Assembly: GCF_027475565.1 (NCBI RefSeq)
Contig: NC_069383.1
Span: 124,184,001 to 124,248,000 of the forward strand
DNA length: 64,000 nt
From: Acinonyx jubatus
Taxonomy: Eukaryota; Chordata; Mammalia; Carnivora; Felidae
Reading direction: 5' to 3'
Part shown: positions 23,769 through 34,104 of the stretch, one piece after another
How positions within the stretch are numbered: position 1 is the first letter of the stretch
Layout of the letters: each line of letters starts with the position of its first letter
The notes under the pieces: generated by a model
Database searches by the model: none
Told to the model about the DNA's origin: nothing
What the model saw: only the letters and a program-made list of their open reading frames with translations
Made by a program: the position numbers and the translations under genes

Positions 23769-23869
23769 AATAAAATCACCTTTTGGAACAAAAGTCATCT
23801 TCAAGAATTCTTTCCTGGTTGTCGGCTCCAGACCCCACTATCACCCCAAAAGACTCATCAGTGTGAGAG

Positions 23870-24088
23870 GGCTAAGAAGCAGATCCTCCCCTCAGCTGAA
23901 GCTGGACACAACTGTAGTCCCAACTGATACCTTGATTAGTCTTGGGACAGAGCCTAAGCCGCAGGTACCCAGCTCAACTGTACCAAGATTCATGACCTAA
24001 ACATGTAAGATAGTAATATTTATTGTTTGAAGTTGCTAAGTTTTGGGACAATTCATTATGCACCAAGAGATAACTGATACATAGACTG
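23870..24088 (+). repeat. MLT1-type LTR, 3' segment
   Basis: AGAAGCAGATCCTCCCCTCA, 'gatagtaatatttattgttt', 'aagttgctaagttttgggac' and 'accaagagataactgataca' reproduce the 3' end of MLT1-type LTRs in order. It is the continuation of the segment ending near 22900. Confidence 0.8.
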
Positions 24089-24099
24089 CAATAGAATGA

Positions 24100-24840
24100 C
24101 TAAGAGAATTAAAAAAAAAATACTTATACAGGAAGAGACCAGTTTCACCAGAAACAGAAAGAAGTGGAGGCCAATATTCACTCATTTTAAATGCTGTCTG
24201 GGTAATTCTAAAATCAGCCATGTTTTAGAAGAACTGCTTCAAGCTATTTGTGGTTGGTTTTTCTGCTACCTGCAGCTGAATGGATTCCTAACCATTACTA
24301 CTCAAAAAACTCAATACTATTCTATTAAGAATTTTAACTTTAAGTATATAACTAAACATTTTGTTATCCATCATTTCTTAACTTCTTTCCTTTTTTTTCT
24401 TTTTCATTTAGCAAAACACTTAACTTATTCTTGGTTGTTATCTGATCTCATTATAAGTAAGAAGTCTGCTTTTTTTTCACCTATTATTCATCTTAACACA
24501 TCAGTTTTTATGAAGGGAGAATCTGTTCTCTTCTCATAACAGCTATATTTGTCTATGTTCTGATCCTTCTAAGTTTAGAATAGGAATAGAATGAAATGTC
24601 ATGTTATAAGACTATATTGGGCACTACATAAAGACTATATAAAACCCCTGTCTTTGTCTTCTTCCATTCTGTAAAAAGATACCATAGAAGCTACATCTGG
24701 ATGGTTCGTCCCAATTCTGTGCTCAGATGGAGTCTGTCCTTTCTCGGTTAACATTACATCACTATGCTTTTCTGATTTGTAAAGTTTTACAAAGTACTCA
24801 GACAAAGTTTGTTTGTTTTCTAGCTTTAAATAATGATTAC
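24100..24840. other. Unique AT-rich sequence, no gene recognised
   Basis: A 147-codon plus-strand open frame (24096-24539) spans AT-rich DNA and translates to a K/F/L/I-rich string without a domain. I treat it as chance. Confidence 0.5.
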
Positions 24841-24849
24841 ACATTTGAG

Positions 24850-25090
24850 GCAGCTCTTACTGAAAGTACATGAACCCTGGACCCAGAAGGAACTGGTTTT
24901 GAAATCTCCTTTCATTTACCAACTCATATTGAGTGCATTCTACTTGTGTGCAGCCTACTTCTTCATGTATGAATAGTAACACTAATATATGCTTAATAGA
25001 ATTATTGTGAGACTCATACATAAAAAATATAAAACTCAAATAAATCCTAGACATTTAGTCAGGGCTCAATAAATGCTAATTGCTGTTGCT
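24850..25090 (+). repeat. MIR SINE relic, sense
   Basis: Decayed MIR order ends with 'gaattattgtgagactcata', then 'agtcagggctcaataaatgc', matching the MIR 3' end (GTTGTGAGGATTAAATGA...GCTCAATAAATG). Confidence 0.65.
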
Positions 25091-25099
25091 AGTGTTGAT

Positions 25100-26600
25100 G
25101 TTTTTATTTTTAATAAGAAAGGAATCATTTCATGAAATATAATGTTGCAGTTAACTCACCAGGAATAACAATAATAATAATCTCCTTATTTCTAATTTTC
25201 TGGAAAGTTGTTAATAGAGGGGGGTAAAATGTTTTTTTTTTTAAATCACGTCTTTGTAGAAATTATTGCCTTGTAAGAACATTCTGTTTAAATCTAGGGC
25301 ATAAGCCTTAAAGAATTTTGAAGATGGCACATAATGTTTAAGATAAGAGTCCACAGATACATTTAAAACTGTGAAAGAACCTAGTAGGAATTAACAGGTA
25401 CTATATATTTAAGTGAGGCAAGGGAGCTGGACTAATGAGTCACACGAACATATTTCATTCAGATTTATGTTCATTCTGTTTGAATTCTGCCAAAGCAAAT
25501 TTCCCATAATGGAGAGTCAGATGTTTAACGGGGATTATAGTGTAATAGCAAAACCACTGGAGCTTCTATGGGGAATTTTGTGTAAGAGTTCCCTCAATTC
25601 AGTTCATAGTTCTTCAAAAATAAACCACAATCTGGATTGTCTTACATAATTGATCTAGAGATAAGGATTATGAACATTAAGTAGAAATAAAAATCAAAAG
25701 AAAATAAATGGAAGAATCTTGAAAACACTAACATTTTATAAAAATTAAGGTATGTTTTAGATTCTGGCAACTATGACCAAAGTTAGAGTTGTCCTCAGCA
25801 AAAAATAAAATAAAATAAAATAAAATAAGACCAGCAAACTTGATCATCTCTGTGAAGCATAGAGTCTAATGGAGAAGACAGAGTAGAACAAATAATGCAA
25901 ATATGTTCAATGTAACCATGAAAAGGCATCAAATACTAGGTATAGAAAAGCATAACAACCAAATTTAAACACGTTGGGGGAAGACTTAGCATAAGCTTTC
26001 TAGAGGATATGACTTTTACATTCAGAATCAAAGACAGAAATGCTATTAACATGTAGATATGGAAGTCACAGGTGTTGTGACAGCCTTTTGCTAAACAAAG
26101 AATTACTAAAATTATAAGAACTTTAACTGGAAGAAATGTTGGAGACCATCCATAGTAGATGAGAATCATGAACGATATGCCTCCGTCCAGGAGAAATTGT
26201 CTGGTAACAGCAGTCGTGCAGTGAACAAAGCTATGGAAAGTGGTAAGAGTGGCAAAGCACAAGAACTTTCTTTCTAGGTACCAGGGATAACCAGAAGAAT
26301 AGATATGAAAACATTGTGAGCTTAGAAACTAGGTCATCCTTCCAAAGCCCATTCTGTGACAGTGATCTGGCTTTAAGAGGGCACCTGGACTTTTCTGCCT
26401 AGAACTCTTTGGTCCCAAGGGTATTTTACTGGCTAAAAGTGTTTTCTTTCTACTCAGAGCTATGTCATCTAGGTGGAATGAAAAGTTTTGTAAACTTAGG
26501 CATCTAAACAGAGTGTAGGTAGGCATGCAGTGGAATTGGGGAATATGGTGAATTATATATAGTTGGGCACCAGTTACAAATTACTATCTAGTTCACCAAA
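25100..26600. other. Unique sequence, no gene recognised
   Basis: No recognisable interspersed repeat apart from an (AAAAT)n tract at about 25802-25828. Open frames on both strands are short and featureless. Confidence 0.4.
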
Positions 26601-26619
26601 CCACGGAGCTTCCAGTAGC

Positions 26620-26800
26620 GAATACGTATATAATGCTTACGGGACTTAGGTAATGGTCCAGGAATTATTCGAAGATCTTCACATCTATGAACTAGGGGAA
26701 GTCTAGTTTAGGAAACTGAGGTTAAACAACTTGCCCATTGTCACACAGTAAGTGCAAGACCTACACGGCAGCCTGTCTCACTCCAGTATCTTACGCTGTT
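26620..26800 (-). repeat. MIR SINE relic
   Basis: 'AGGAAACTGAGGTTAAACAA', 'CTTGCCCATTGTCACACAGT' and 'ctcactccagtatcttacgc' are the reverse-complement MIR core in order. It is better preserved than most copies here. Confidence 0.8.
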
Positions 26801-26839
26801 ACACATCTCCAGGCTGGGTTTTGGGTTTTGTTGTCCTTG

Positions 26840-26866
26840 GTGTGTGTGTGTGTGTGTGTGTGTGTA
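26840..26866. repeat. (GT)n microsatellite
   Basis: Uninterrupted GT run of about 13 units. Confidence 0.95.
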
Positions 26867-26869
26867 ATA

Positions 26870-27555
26870 GGTAGATGAGGTGTAGTCTGGAGAAGCAAAG
26901 TAATAATTATCCATGGTGATATGGGAAACTCTAGAGGCCTTTGGTAGAAAGCGGGTAAGTCGTTTCAAGATTGTGTTGTCATTCTTGAGCGCCATTAGAT
27001 ACGGGTGCATAGATTATGTCTGCCTGCAATCCCATTCCGGCTGGCCCTCGTTAGAAGCTAAAGTGAATAGCTTTGCAAGTGGAACTGCCAAGGCAGGTAG
27101 TCATTGCGCAGACTGGGGAGTCACGTGGGGGGTGGGCAGGTCTCTAGAGCAGGTGAGAACTATCAAAATAGATGAGCAAAAATCTGTCCTTGACATATTC
27201 AATTATAAGTTTGAGGATTTAAGAGTCACAATTTCATAGCATCTCTTGAGAAAACAAATCCTGGGATTCAATGGTATTGTTTTCATTATTATTTATACTG
27301 TTATGTCAGTCAATGTAACTACCATTTTTTTATGTTCTTATAATCACTGCATCACAGATTTTGCCCCATGATGACAAGGAATGCATCTATTTTGCTTACA
27401 ATTGCAGACATGGTGTCTCACAGAGATCAAGTTTAAAAAATATTTATAAAGTAAATGTATTTTAGTAGAGAGAAATATTTATTTAAAAATCAACATTAGT
27501 TGGGGTGGGTTATTTAAGAACATAAAATATGAATGAAGAGAAGAAATCCAATGTG
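26870..27555. other. Unique sequence, no gene recognised
   Basis: The 108-codon plus-strand frame at 26913-27239 covers a slightly more GC-rich patch with a few CpGs, but has no recognisable domain or splice context. I do not call it coding. Confidence 0.4.
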
Positions 27556-27559
27556 TGCT

Positions 27560-27755
27560 TTAAAAAAACAGCAGGAGAGGTATTTACTGGATATAGAGTT
27601 CCACTTTTGTAAGATAAAATAGTTCTGGAGATTGATTACACAACAGTGATAATATACTTAGCATTACTGAACTGAACAGTTAAAATGGTTAAGATGGTAC
27701 ATTTCATATCATGTGTTTTTTACCACAATAAAAAAATGTTTTTTAAAAACAGCAT
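27560..27755 (+). repeat. Old LINE-1 (L1M-type) 3' end
   Basis: 'gttaaaatggttaagatggt' then 'atcatgtgttttttaccaca' and 'ataaaaaaatg' match the common L1M 3' UTR ending (aaaatggt...tatgttttaccacaataaaa). Confidence 0.65.
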
Positions 27756-28328
27756 TGTTATAAGAAACATTTGCAGAGTCAAACTCAAATAAAGACCCTG
27801 GTAAATTAAAACAAAAATGTAAACATACAGATTGGTTAGGAAAAAATATAGACAAACCTATAACAGATAATAATTCCTTGATATGGTGAGATAGTAATTT
27901 TTTTTCTGTTCATTTCCTGCTAAATATTTGCTACTAGGACTTCCCTTGCCTGCTTTTAGTTTCCTCATCTGTGAAATGAGGTTCATGCCAATTCATACCA
28001 TATTCTTAGGAGACAGGTTTCTATCGTGACAAGTATTGCTGGTACTTTTAGGGGGAAAAAAAAGTCATGTCTGCTTTTATTATAGATACTTTACAAGACC
28101 TGGTTTGTGTAACTACAGCACTTTCTCATTTTGATCCTAAGCTAGAGTCAGACTGCATAGTTAATATGAGTATGTTTAAGACTATTCTCTGCATGTGGTG
28201 CCAAGTTCATTTTCCCACTCACTGATGACCCTGCCTTGGGAGAAATAATCTTCTGTGTGAATGCTTATTATTACATTTAACCGGCTCTGAAGGCTTTCAT
28301 ACAGAAGAGATTAAAAACAAAACAGACA

Positions 28329-28670
28329 CTGAATACTTGTGTCTCCTTAAAATTCGTATGTTGAAAACCTAATGCCCAAGGTGATGGCATTAGGAAGTGG
28401 AACCTTTGGGAAATAATGAGGTCATAAGGTTGGCGCCCTCACGAATGGAATTAGTGCCCTTATAAAAGAGAGGCCAGAGAACTCCCTTGCCCCTTCTACC
28501 ACATGAGGATACAAGAGCAAGTTTGTGACCCAGAAGGAGGCCTTCACCTGACATGCTGGCACCCTGATCTCAGACTTCCAGCATCTGGAACTGTAAGAAA
28601 TAAATTTCACTTGTTTATAAGCTCCCCAGTCTGTGGTATTTTGTTATAGCAGCCTGGATGGACTAAGACA
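28329..28670 (+). repeat. ERVL-MaLR (MST-like) solo LTR
   Basis: Ordered blocks: TCGTATGTTGAAAACCTAAT, GGCATTAGGAAGTGGAACCT, TAGTGCCCTTATAAAAGAGA (TATA-like), AGACTTCCAGCATCTGGAAC, GTAAGAAATAAATTTCACTT (polyadenylation region) and TTTTGTTATAGCAGCCTGGA...GGACTAAGACA at the end. This is nearly the whole of an MST/MLT1-type LTR of about 340 bp with no internal region. Confidence 0.85.
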
Positions 28671-28689
28671 CAAATAGAACAACGCTGAC

Positions 28690-29600
28690 TAGGCAAGACC
28701 ACTGAACTTGGAAGCAGACCATCTGCATTAACATTCAGTTGGGTTTATGATCTAGTTCACATTCTTGCTAAATCTCCCTTGTTCTGCCCCCACATCCCCC
28801 AAACAGAATTGCTCTCCAAACCAGATACTATTGTTTCTCTGACAAATGTATTCTGACATCAGAAGCAGCTGCCAGGAGATTTTCAGGGTTTCACTTCTCA
28901 TTTTGCCAGAAGAGCTCATTTTTTCTTTTGGCATGCACAACTACACACTGCACACACATCGTGCATATACAAATATATGTATATAATCGTGTGTGTATGT
29001 ACTAGGTGAGAAGTTGCCTGTGCAGGTCATTGCAGAAACTCTAGGGAGGGCTCTGTCTTCCTGATACCACAACCTGTAAGGCCTTTCTGTTCTTAACATT
29101 ACCTCTGTTTGAAACCAAACCTTCAAGTAAATGGTATCTATTCCAACTCTATTACCTGTCAAGGTCTGGTCCAGGGCTTTGGTGGGATGGGTTAGGGTAC
29201 AGAAAGCTAGGAAGGAGAAATCTACAGACAGCATTCTCCGGGGGTCACAGTAGGAAACAGAAGCCAGTCAGGTGATTTAAGGAAGAAACAATTTACCAAT
29301 GCACAGATGAGTTTACTAGAAACGACACTGAACATTCAGACTGAAAGCCTAGCAGCAACAAAAGCCATTAGCACACTCAAGTTTGAAGAGGGAAGAGGAG
29401 GAAATGACAGTGTTGGAGAACAGAGTGAGCTACAAACAGGCAGCAACGCCAGATGAGATGAGCTCTGTAATTATGGAGGCAGGCAGCCTTTGCCAAATTT
29501 CGGCCCAGGGAAAGAAACAAGTATAGAACGAAAAAAGCTTACTCCTCTCCCTGTGTGTTTGTAGATTTCCTGCCAGTACTGGCCACTGGCCAAAACCCAA
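28690..29600. other. Mostly unique sequence, no gene recognised
   Basis: A short MIR-like sense fragment may sit at about 28690-28760 (aacttggaagcagaccatct). The rest shows no recognisable element, and its open frames are featureless. Confidence 0.4.
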
Positions 29601-29603
29601 TGG

Positions 29604-29792
29604 CAGGGGTTCTCTAACTTTAACATCAGAATCATCTGAAAGGCTTGTTGAAATACAGACGGCTGGGCCCCACCTCCAGAGTTCCTGATTTACTAGCTTT
29701 TGAGTGGGGCCCTGAAATTTGCAGGACTAACCATGAAGTTTCCAGGTAATGGTAATGCTACTGGGGTAGGGATCCTACTCTGAGAACCCGGG
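29604..29792 (+). mobile_element. MER5A-type hAT fossil, near full length
   Basis: Starts CAGGGGTTCTCTAACTTTAA and ends TACTCTGAGAACCCGG, decayed inverted ends of the CAGTGGTTCTC...GAGAACCACTG type. Internal landmarks GGCTGGGCCCCACCTCCAGA and GTGGGGCCCTGAAATTTGCA are intact. About 189 bp, as expected for this nonautonomous element. Confidence 0.9.
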
Positions 29793-30395
29793 TGTACAGG
29801 AAGCCAACCAGCAAGAGAGCCCAGGTGATGCAGTGCACACGCAATCATCCTCCTCAGACAGGCACAGAGCAGAAAATGAGTATGAGTCTAGGGATAGCCG
29901 ATGGAAAATCACCAGCATAGAGAGAGACCATCAACAAGCATGAAAGAAACTCAAAAGACAAATACAATAGGAAGTTTGTAGGTTGCATGTGTGAATTTAG
30001 GAGCAGGAAGCAGGAAGAATTCCAAGAGTAACTGAGAAGGCTTAGTTCTTTGAATGAACCTAGGAAACAAGGCATGATCCCACTTCCCAGGTTGGGGACA
30101 GAGGAAAGGATCAGGTGTATCAAAAATAAGAAATCCTCAATGCAGGGTCCAAAATGGTGAGATAAAGGGGAAGGGGCTTGGGCAGTGAGTTACAAGCAAC
30201 AAGACAAGACATTATAGTAGGAGTGGTATCAAGGATTACAAGATGCTAAACTTTGAGCTACTGACTTGGATTTCTTATTCTTCCCCTTACTACTGGGCAA
30301 GATTGGTCTCAATGTATGGTGCAGGAAGTTCACATGTTCCAACTTTTAGTAGAACTGACAAACTGGGAACATGGATGCAACCAAAAGAGTAAAAA

Positions 30396-30401
<6 letters not shown>

Positions 30402-30469
<68 letters not shown>

Positions 30470-30550
30470 TATATACACACACATCTATTGTGTATATACA
30501 CACATGTATGTATATGTATACATATACATACACACACACACATACACAGA
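30402..30550. repeat. Compound (TA)n(CA)n microsatellite
   Basis: A (TA)n run of about 16 units is followed by (CA)n of about 14 units, then mixed TATACACA/ATGTATA/ACAC sequence. Open frames on both strands here (repeating Y-I, T-H or V-C) are microsatellite artefacts. Confidence 0.97.
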
Positions 30551-30569
30551 GTTAATTTCACCATTATTT

Positions 30570-30751
30570 AAGTTAACACTACTCTAAGTGCAGACACAAG
30601 ACCTGTGGAATCTGCATTGAGAGGGACCTTATTAAAATTGCAGTGTTGACCCCCACTACAAAAGTGCTGAATCGGTATCTCTGAGGATGTGGTTCATGAA
30701 TCTGTAGTTTAACAAGTATTCCAAGTGATTCTGATGCACCCTGAAGTTTGT
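30570..30751 (+). mobile_element. MER5-type hAT fossil, interrupted by an L1 fragment
   Basis: 'acctgtggaatctgcattga', 'ggtatctctgaggatgtggt' and 'ccaagtgattctgatgcacc' follow the MER5 order in decayed form. Its last part, 'ttgaagtttgaaaagtacta', appears after the L1 insertion at about 31013. Confidence 0.65.
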
Positions 30752-31012
30752 TTTTTTTGTCATTGTTGTTGTTGTTTTTTCTTCTTTCTTGGTTTTATTT
30801 TTTACTTATTTATTCTTTTAATATAAATTATCGTCAACTTGGCTTCCAAACAACACCCAGTGCCCATGCCAACAAGTGCCCTTCTGAATGCCCATCACCC
30901 ATCTTCCCCTCTCCCCCACCCCACATTAACCCTCAGTTTGTTCTCTGTATTTAAGAGGCTCTTATGGTTTGCCTCCCTCCCTCTCTGTTTGTAACTATTT
31001 TTTTTTACCTCT
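30752..31012 (-). mobile_element. 5'-truncated LINE-1 fragment nested in MER5
   Basis: Reverse-orientation L1 3' UTR: a T-rich tail with GTTGTTGTTG, 'caacttggcttccaaacaac', 'cacccagtgcccatgccaac' and 'ttaaccctcagtttgttctc', homologous to the copy at 10748-11198. The TSD TGAAGTTTG lies at 30743-30751 and about 31014-31022. Confidence 0.85.
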
Positions 31013-31139
31013 TTGAAGTTTGAAAAGTACTAGTCAAAATCACTGATCCTCAACTTAATTGCAAATTGGAGCTAACAAAAGTGGTTCTTACCTCTATCCA
31101 TGTTCCACACCCAGAAATTCTAATCATTTGGAATGGGAG

Positions 31140-31635
31140 GTAATGTTCTCAAGGACGCTGCCATATTCTCCTATTCCCCCAGCGCAGGAGCATTTGCCAC
31201 TCCACACATGAAGAGGTGGAGTTTATTTTTCTACTCTTAAAATCCAGACTTTATCATGTGACTTGTTTTGTCCGATTGGTTATTAGGAAACATGATGTAA
31301 GCAGTGACTTGGAAAGACTTGCACATTATTTCTTATTGTTTCTTGCTCTCTTTGGCTACTTTCGGAAACCTGAGATCCTACTGTGAACAAATCCAAGCTA
31401 GGCTATGAGAGAGGCCACACGGAGTGGAAATGAGGTATGCCTGTCTGATGATTTGCCAACCACCAGGCATGTTAATGAGGCCACATTCAGTCATTCTGCC
31501 AGATGACTACATGAGTGACTCCAGATGAGAGGAGCAGAAGAGCCAGCTGCATGAGCTCAGCACAAATAGCAAATAAATATGGTTTCCATTTTAAGACGCT
31601 AAGTCACAAAATGGGTTGTCACGCAGCAATAAATA
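31140..31635 (+). repeat. MLT1-type LTR relic
   Basis: 'gttttgtccgattggttatt' is a decayed TTGGCCAATAGAAT-type block, and the end 'aaataaatatggtttccatt', 'agacgctaagtcacaaaatg', 'tcacgcagcaataaata' matches the MLT1-type 3' end. No internal region. Confidence 0.65.
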
Positions 31636-31639
31636 CAGG

Positions 31640-31706
31640 GTATGACCTGAGCGTTCGAGGTTTTAAAAGCTTTCTAGGTGATTATAATGCACAGCAGAGT
31701 TTGAGT
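31640..31706 (+). mobile_element. MER5-type fragment
   Basis: The 3' end only: 'ctttctaggtgattataatg', 'agagtttgagtaccactgct', matching CAGGTGATTCTGATGC...GAGAACCACTG. Confidence 0.6.
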
Positions 31707-31739
31707 ACCACTGCTGTAAATCACCTTTTCTTCCACTCG

Positions 31740-31897
31740 GGTCACATGTAGGAATCATCTCTAAAGCTTTCCATACTCAGAGCTGGCCTCACCCCCAAAG
31801 TTTCTGATCTGATTGATAAGGGCTAGCTCCCAGCCATTGGAATTCTGAAAAACTTCCCAGGTGATTCTAGCATGCAGCAAAAATTGATGACCACTGC
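31740..31897 (+). mobile_element. MER5-type hAT fossil
   Basis: 'aggaatcatctctaaagctt', 'ctggcctcacccccaaagtt', 'tctgatctgattgataaggg', 'cttcccaggtgattctagca' and 'gatgaccactgctc' keep the MER5 order. A separate copy from the fragment just to its left. Confidence 0.7.
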
Positions 31898-32241
31898 TCT
31901 TAAATGATAGGATATTTTTGTTAATATGGAAATAATACAATCATTTGTACAACCACTAGTTATAGGGACACCATGGCTGCAAAGGGAAGTGAAATGGAGG
32001 TAAAGCTCCATTGGCCAAAAGCGAGCCTTACACACAGAGTCCTTTGTAATAAATGTCCATACATCCTATCCCTACCCCCCCTGCCACTTCCCTCACTTCT
32101 GTTTCTCCAGTACTGTTTAGGTTACTTGCCAGGGCCCCTGTGAGCAGAAGAAATTTTGCATTCTCTGATAATTCTTTCCTTGGTTTCCTAATATGTTACA
32201 TTTTGATATTCAATTACTTTATTTCTTATATGGTTATCTTT

Positions 32242-32456
32242 AAAAAATTTTTAACGTTTATTTATTTTTGAGAGGGAGACAGAGACAGAGAGAGTTCGAG
32301 TGGGGGAAGGGCAGAGAGAGTGAGACACAGAAGCAGGGTCCTGTGAGCTGTCACCACATAGCCTGACGGCTGGGCTCGAATTCATGAACCAGGAGATCAT
32401 GACCTGAGCTTAACCGACAGAGCCGCCCAGACACCCCAGAGCCACCCAGGCTCCCC
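32242..32456 (-). repeat. CAN-type SINE with a duplicated head
   Basis: Reverse orientation: TTTATTTATTTTTGAGAGGG, GAGCTGTCACCACATAGCCT and GATCATGACCTGAGC. In sense the element begins GGGGAGCCTGGGTGGCTCTG and then repeats a second head-like unit (GGGGTGTCTGGGCGGCTCTG) before GTCGGTTAAGCTCAGGTCA. About 14-20 bp normally between the TTAAG and the CTCAGGTCA are missing. The TSD TGGTTATCTTT is at 32231-32241 and 32457-32467. Confidence 0.93.
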
Positions 32457-32469
32457 TGGTTATCTTTTC

Positions 32470-33690
32470 TATTACAAGGGCAAATATTCCCTCTCCAGTT
32501 AGACTGCAAACTCCTTGAAGCCCAGAAGCACTGTATAAACTTCTCTGACATCTCTGAAAGAAACCAGCAATGTTAGACAAAACAGAGTGCCTAATAAATA
32601 TTCATGGAAATATGGTTGAAGAACGTGGAAGAAAGTGGTCATTAGTAACTTGAGTCAATTACACATCCCCTTAATTATAGTTACTATTCAAAAGTGGTTC
32701 TGGAGCCTCACAAAATTGCCATGTTAGAACAGCCCAAATTTGGGAAATAAAAATCATTTCTAAAAGAGAGAAAATGATTCACTAGCTAGCGCTTCCTGAG
32801 GGTTGTTGGCATGACATATGCATTGTGTTAAATTCTGGTAAGCTATTTCCAGATACTAACTTAATTAATCTGATTCTGCATCTTCTATCATTGTTACCAA
32901 ATCATATGTCTTAATCTATCTTTTTCCTGCATTTCAGGTCAAATAATAAAGAAAATCCCTTAGACAGCAGCTTGGTATGCTCCTACGTGCACCCCTGCAA
33001 GAGAATTTTAATAATCAAAGAAGTTGCTGATGTAGGGATATGATAAATCACTTGGCTATAGGGTAATATAAACCTTAAGTAGTATGATGAATATTCCTGC
33101 TTCACAAGGAAAACTGAAATACTGCAAACTATTTAAATATGTGCTTCCTGATAAATGAAGACAATCATCTGCAAATATTCTAGAGGAGACAGAATATGAC
33201 TTTCATGTTAAAGTAAAATGTCTCTTTGGGAAGAAAAAGGCTCAAAGGAAGACATTTTGAGAAAGGAAACAGAACCATCAAAGTGTCTAATATCACCAGT
33301 GTATTTTGTAGAAACATCTTTAGAACAATGATTTTTAAAAATTCATTTTCCAATTTATAATTACCAAAGTTCAGAATAATTGTCTTTCAAAATTCTTTCT
33401 GAATGCTAATTTTCATGGCTGATAATGAAGAAAGGTCTTTAACGGAAATCCCTGGGGTTTAAAAGTCATTAACACAAAGAACACTTGTTTTCTGAGCCTT
33501 CCTCATATACTGATACTAAAATGCGCCAAGAAATAGTAGTGGAGTGGTCACTGTGCTTGCTTCTGTGTACAAGATAAAGAATAGCAATATCCTGATATCT
33601 CACAAAACTGTGACAAATGGCACCAGAGCATTCGGTAGCTAGATGGAGATAGTCATTCCTGTCAACGTGTAGCTGGCATCTCTCTCATAT
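32470..33690. other. Mostly unique sequence, no gene recognised
   Basis: A very weak reverse MIR-like block may lie at about 32790-32900. Otherwise AT-rich DNA with no recognisable repeat or coding signal. Confidence 0.4.
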
Positions 33691-33801
33691 TCTTTTGGAG
33701 TGTCCCATTTTATTTAGTGTAATTAATTTATGCTTTTACATTTATTATTGCATCCTCACTCCCTTACTTGGTTTTTCTTTGCTGTTCTCCTACTTTGTTG
33801 A

Positions 33802-33866
33802 AATATATATATATACATATAGCATATTTGTGTGTGTGTATATATACATATATATATATATATATT
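33802..33866. repeat. (AT)n/(GT)n microsatellite
   Basis: AT runs separated by ACATATAGCATATTTG and a short (GT)n, ending in a second AT run. Confidence 0.9.
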
Positions 33867-33895
33867 TAATCTTCTCTTTTCAAGACTCATTTAAA

Positions 33896-34100
33896 ATCTT
33901 TTTTAATATTTATTTATTCTTGAGAGAGAGTGAGAGCATGAGCGGGAGAAGGGCAGAGAGAGAGAGGGAGACAGAGAATCAGAAGCAGGCTCCAGGCTCT
34001 GAGCTGTCAGCACAGAGCCTGACACGGTGCTTGAACTCACAAACTATGAGATCATGACCTGAGCCAAAGTCAGACGCTTAACGGACTGAACCACCCAAGA
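33896..34100 (-). repeat. CAN-type SINE (feliform), head truncated
   Basis: Reverse orientation: TTAATATTTATTTATTCTTG, GAGCTGTCAGCACAGAGCCT, GATCATGACCTGAGCC and CGGACTGAACCACCCAAGAG. The last bases of the tRNA-like head (the CACCCC equivalent) are missing or changed. Confidence 0.92.
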
Positions 34101-34104
34101 GTTA

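Larger units (their letters stand above)
22900..23870 (+). mobile_element. ERV1-type solo LTR, split by a SINE
   Basis: The core is LTR-like: a TATA-type box (AGTATATAATCAGTC) at about 23446-23460, R-like CCTCATGGTCCCAAGGCAG, then TGCTTTAATAAAATCACCTT with AATAAA at 23517, and a U5-like AATTCTTTCCTGGTTGTCGG after the SINE. This layout is typical of gammaretrovirus-like (ERV1) LTRs. No gag, pol or env is present, so it is a solo LTR or fragment. Exact ends are uncertain; the surrounding MLT1-type LTR is broken at about 22900 and resumes at about 23870. Confidence 0.7.

Noticed and set aside
22900..23870. Possible full endogenous provirus around the ERV1 LTR
   Set aside because: No gag, pol or env-like sequence and no second LTR copy in the window; only one LTR is supported.
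24096..24539. 147-codon plus-strand open frame
   Set aside because: AT-rich K/F/L/I translation without a domain, starting in the tail end of a repeat region; no promoter, splice or homology support.
26913..27239. 108-codon plus-strand open frame near a few CpGs
   Set aside because: No domain or exon-like borders; length is not exceptional for slightly GC-richer DNA.
30290..30571. Several overlapping frames of 64-79 codons on both strands
   Set aside because: Translations are Y-I, T-H or V-C repeats of the (TA)n(CA)n microsatellite.
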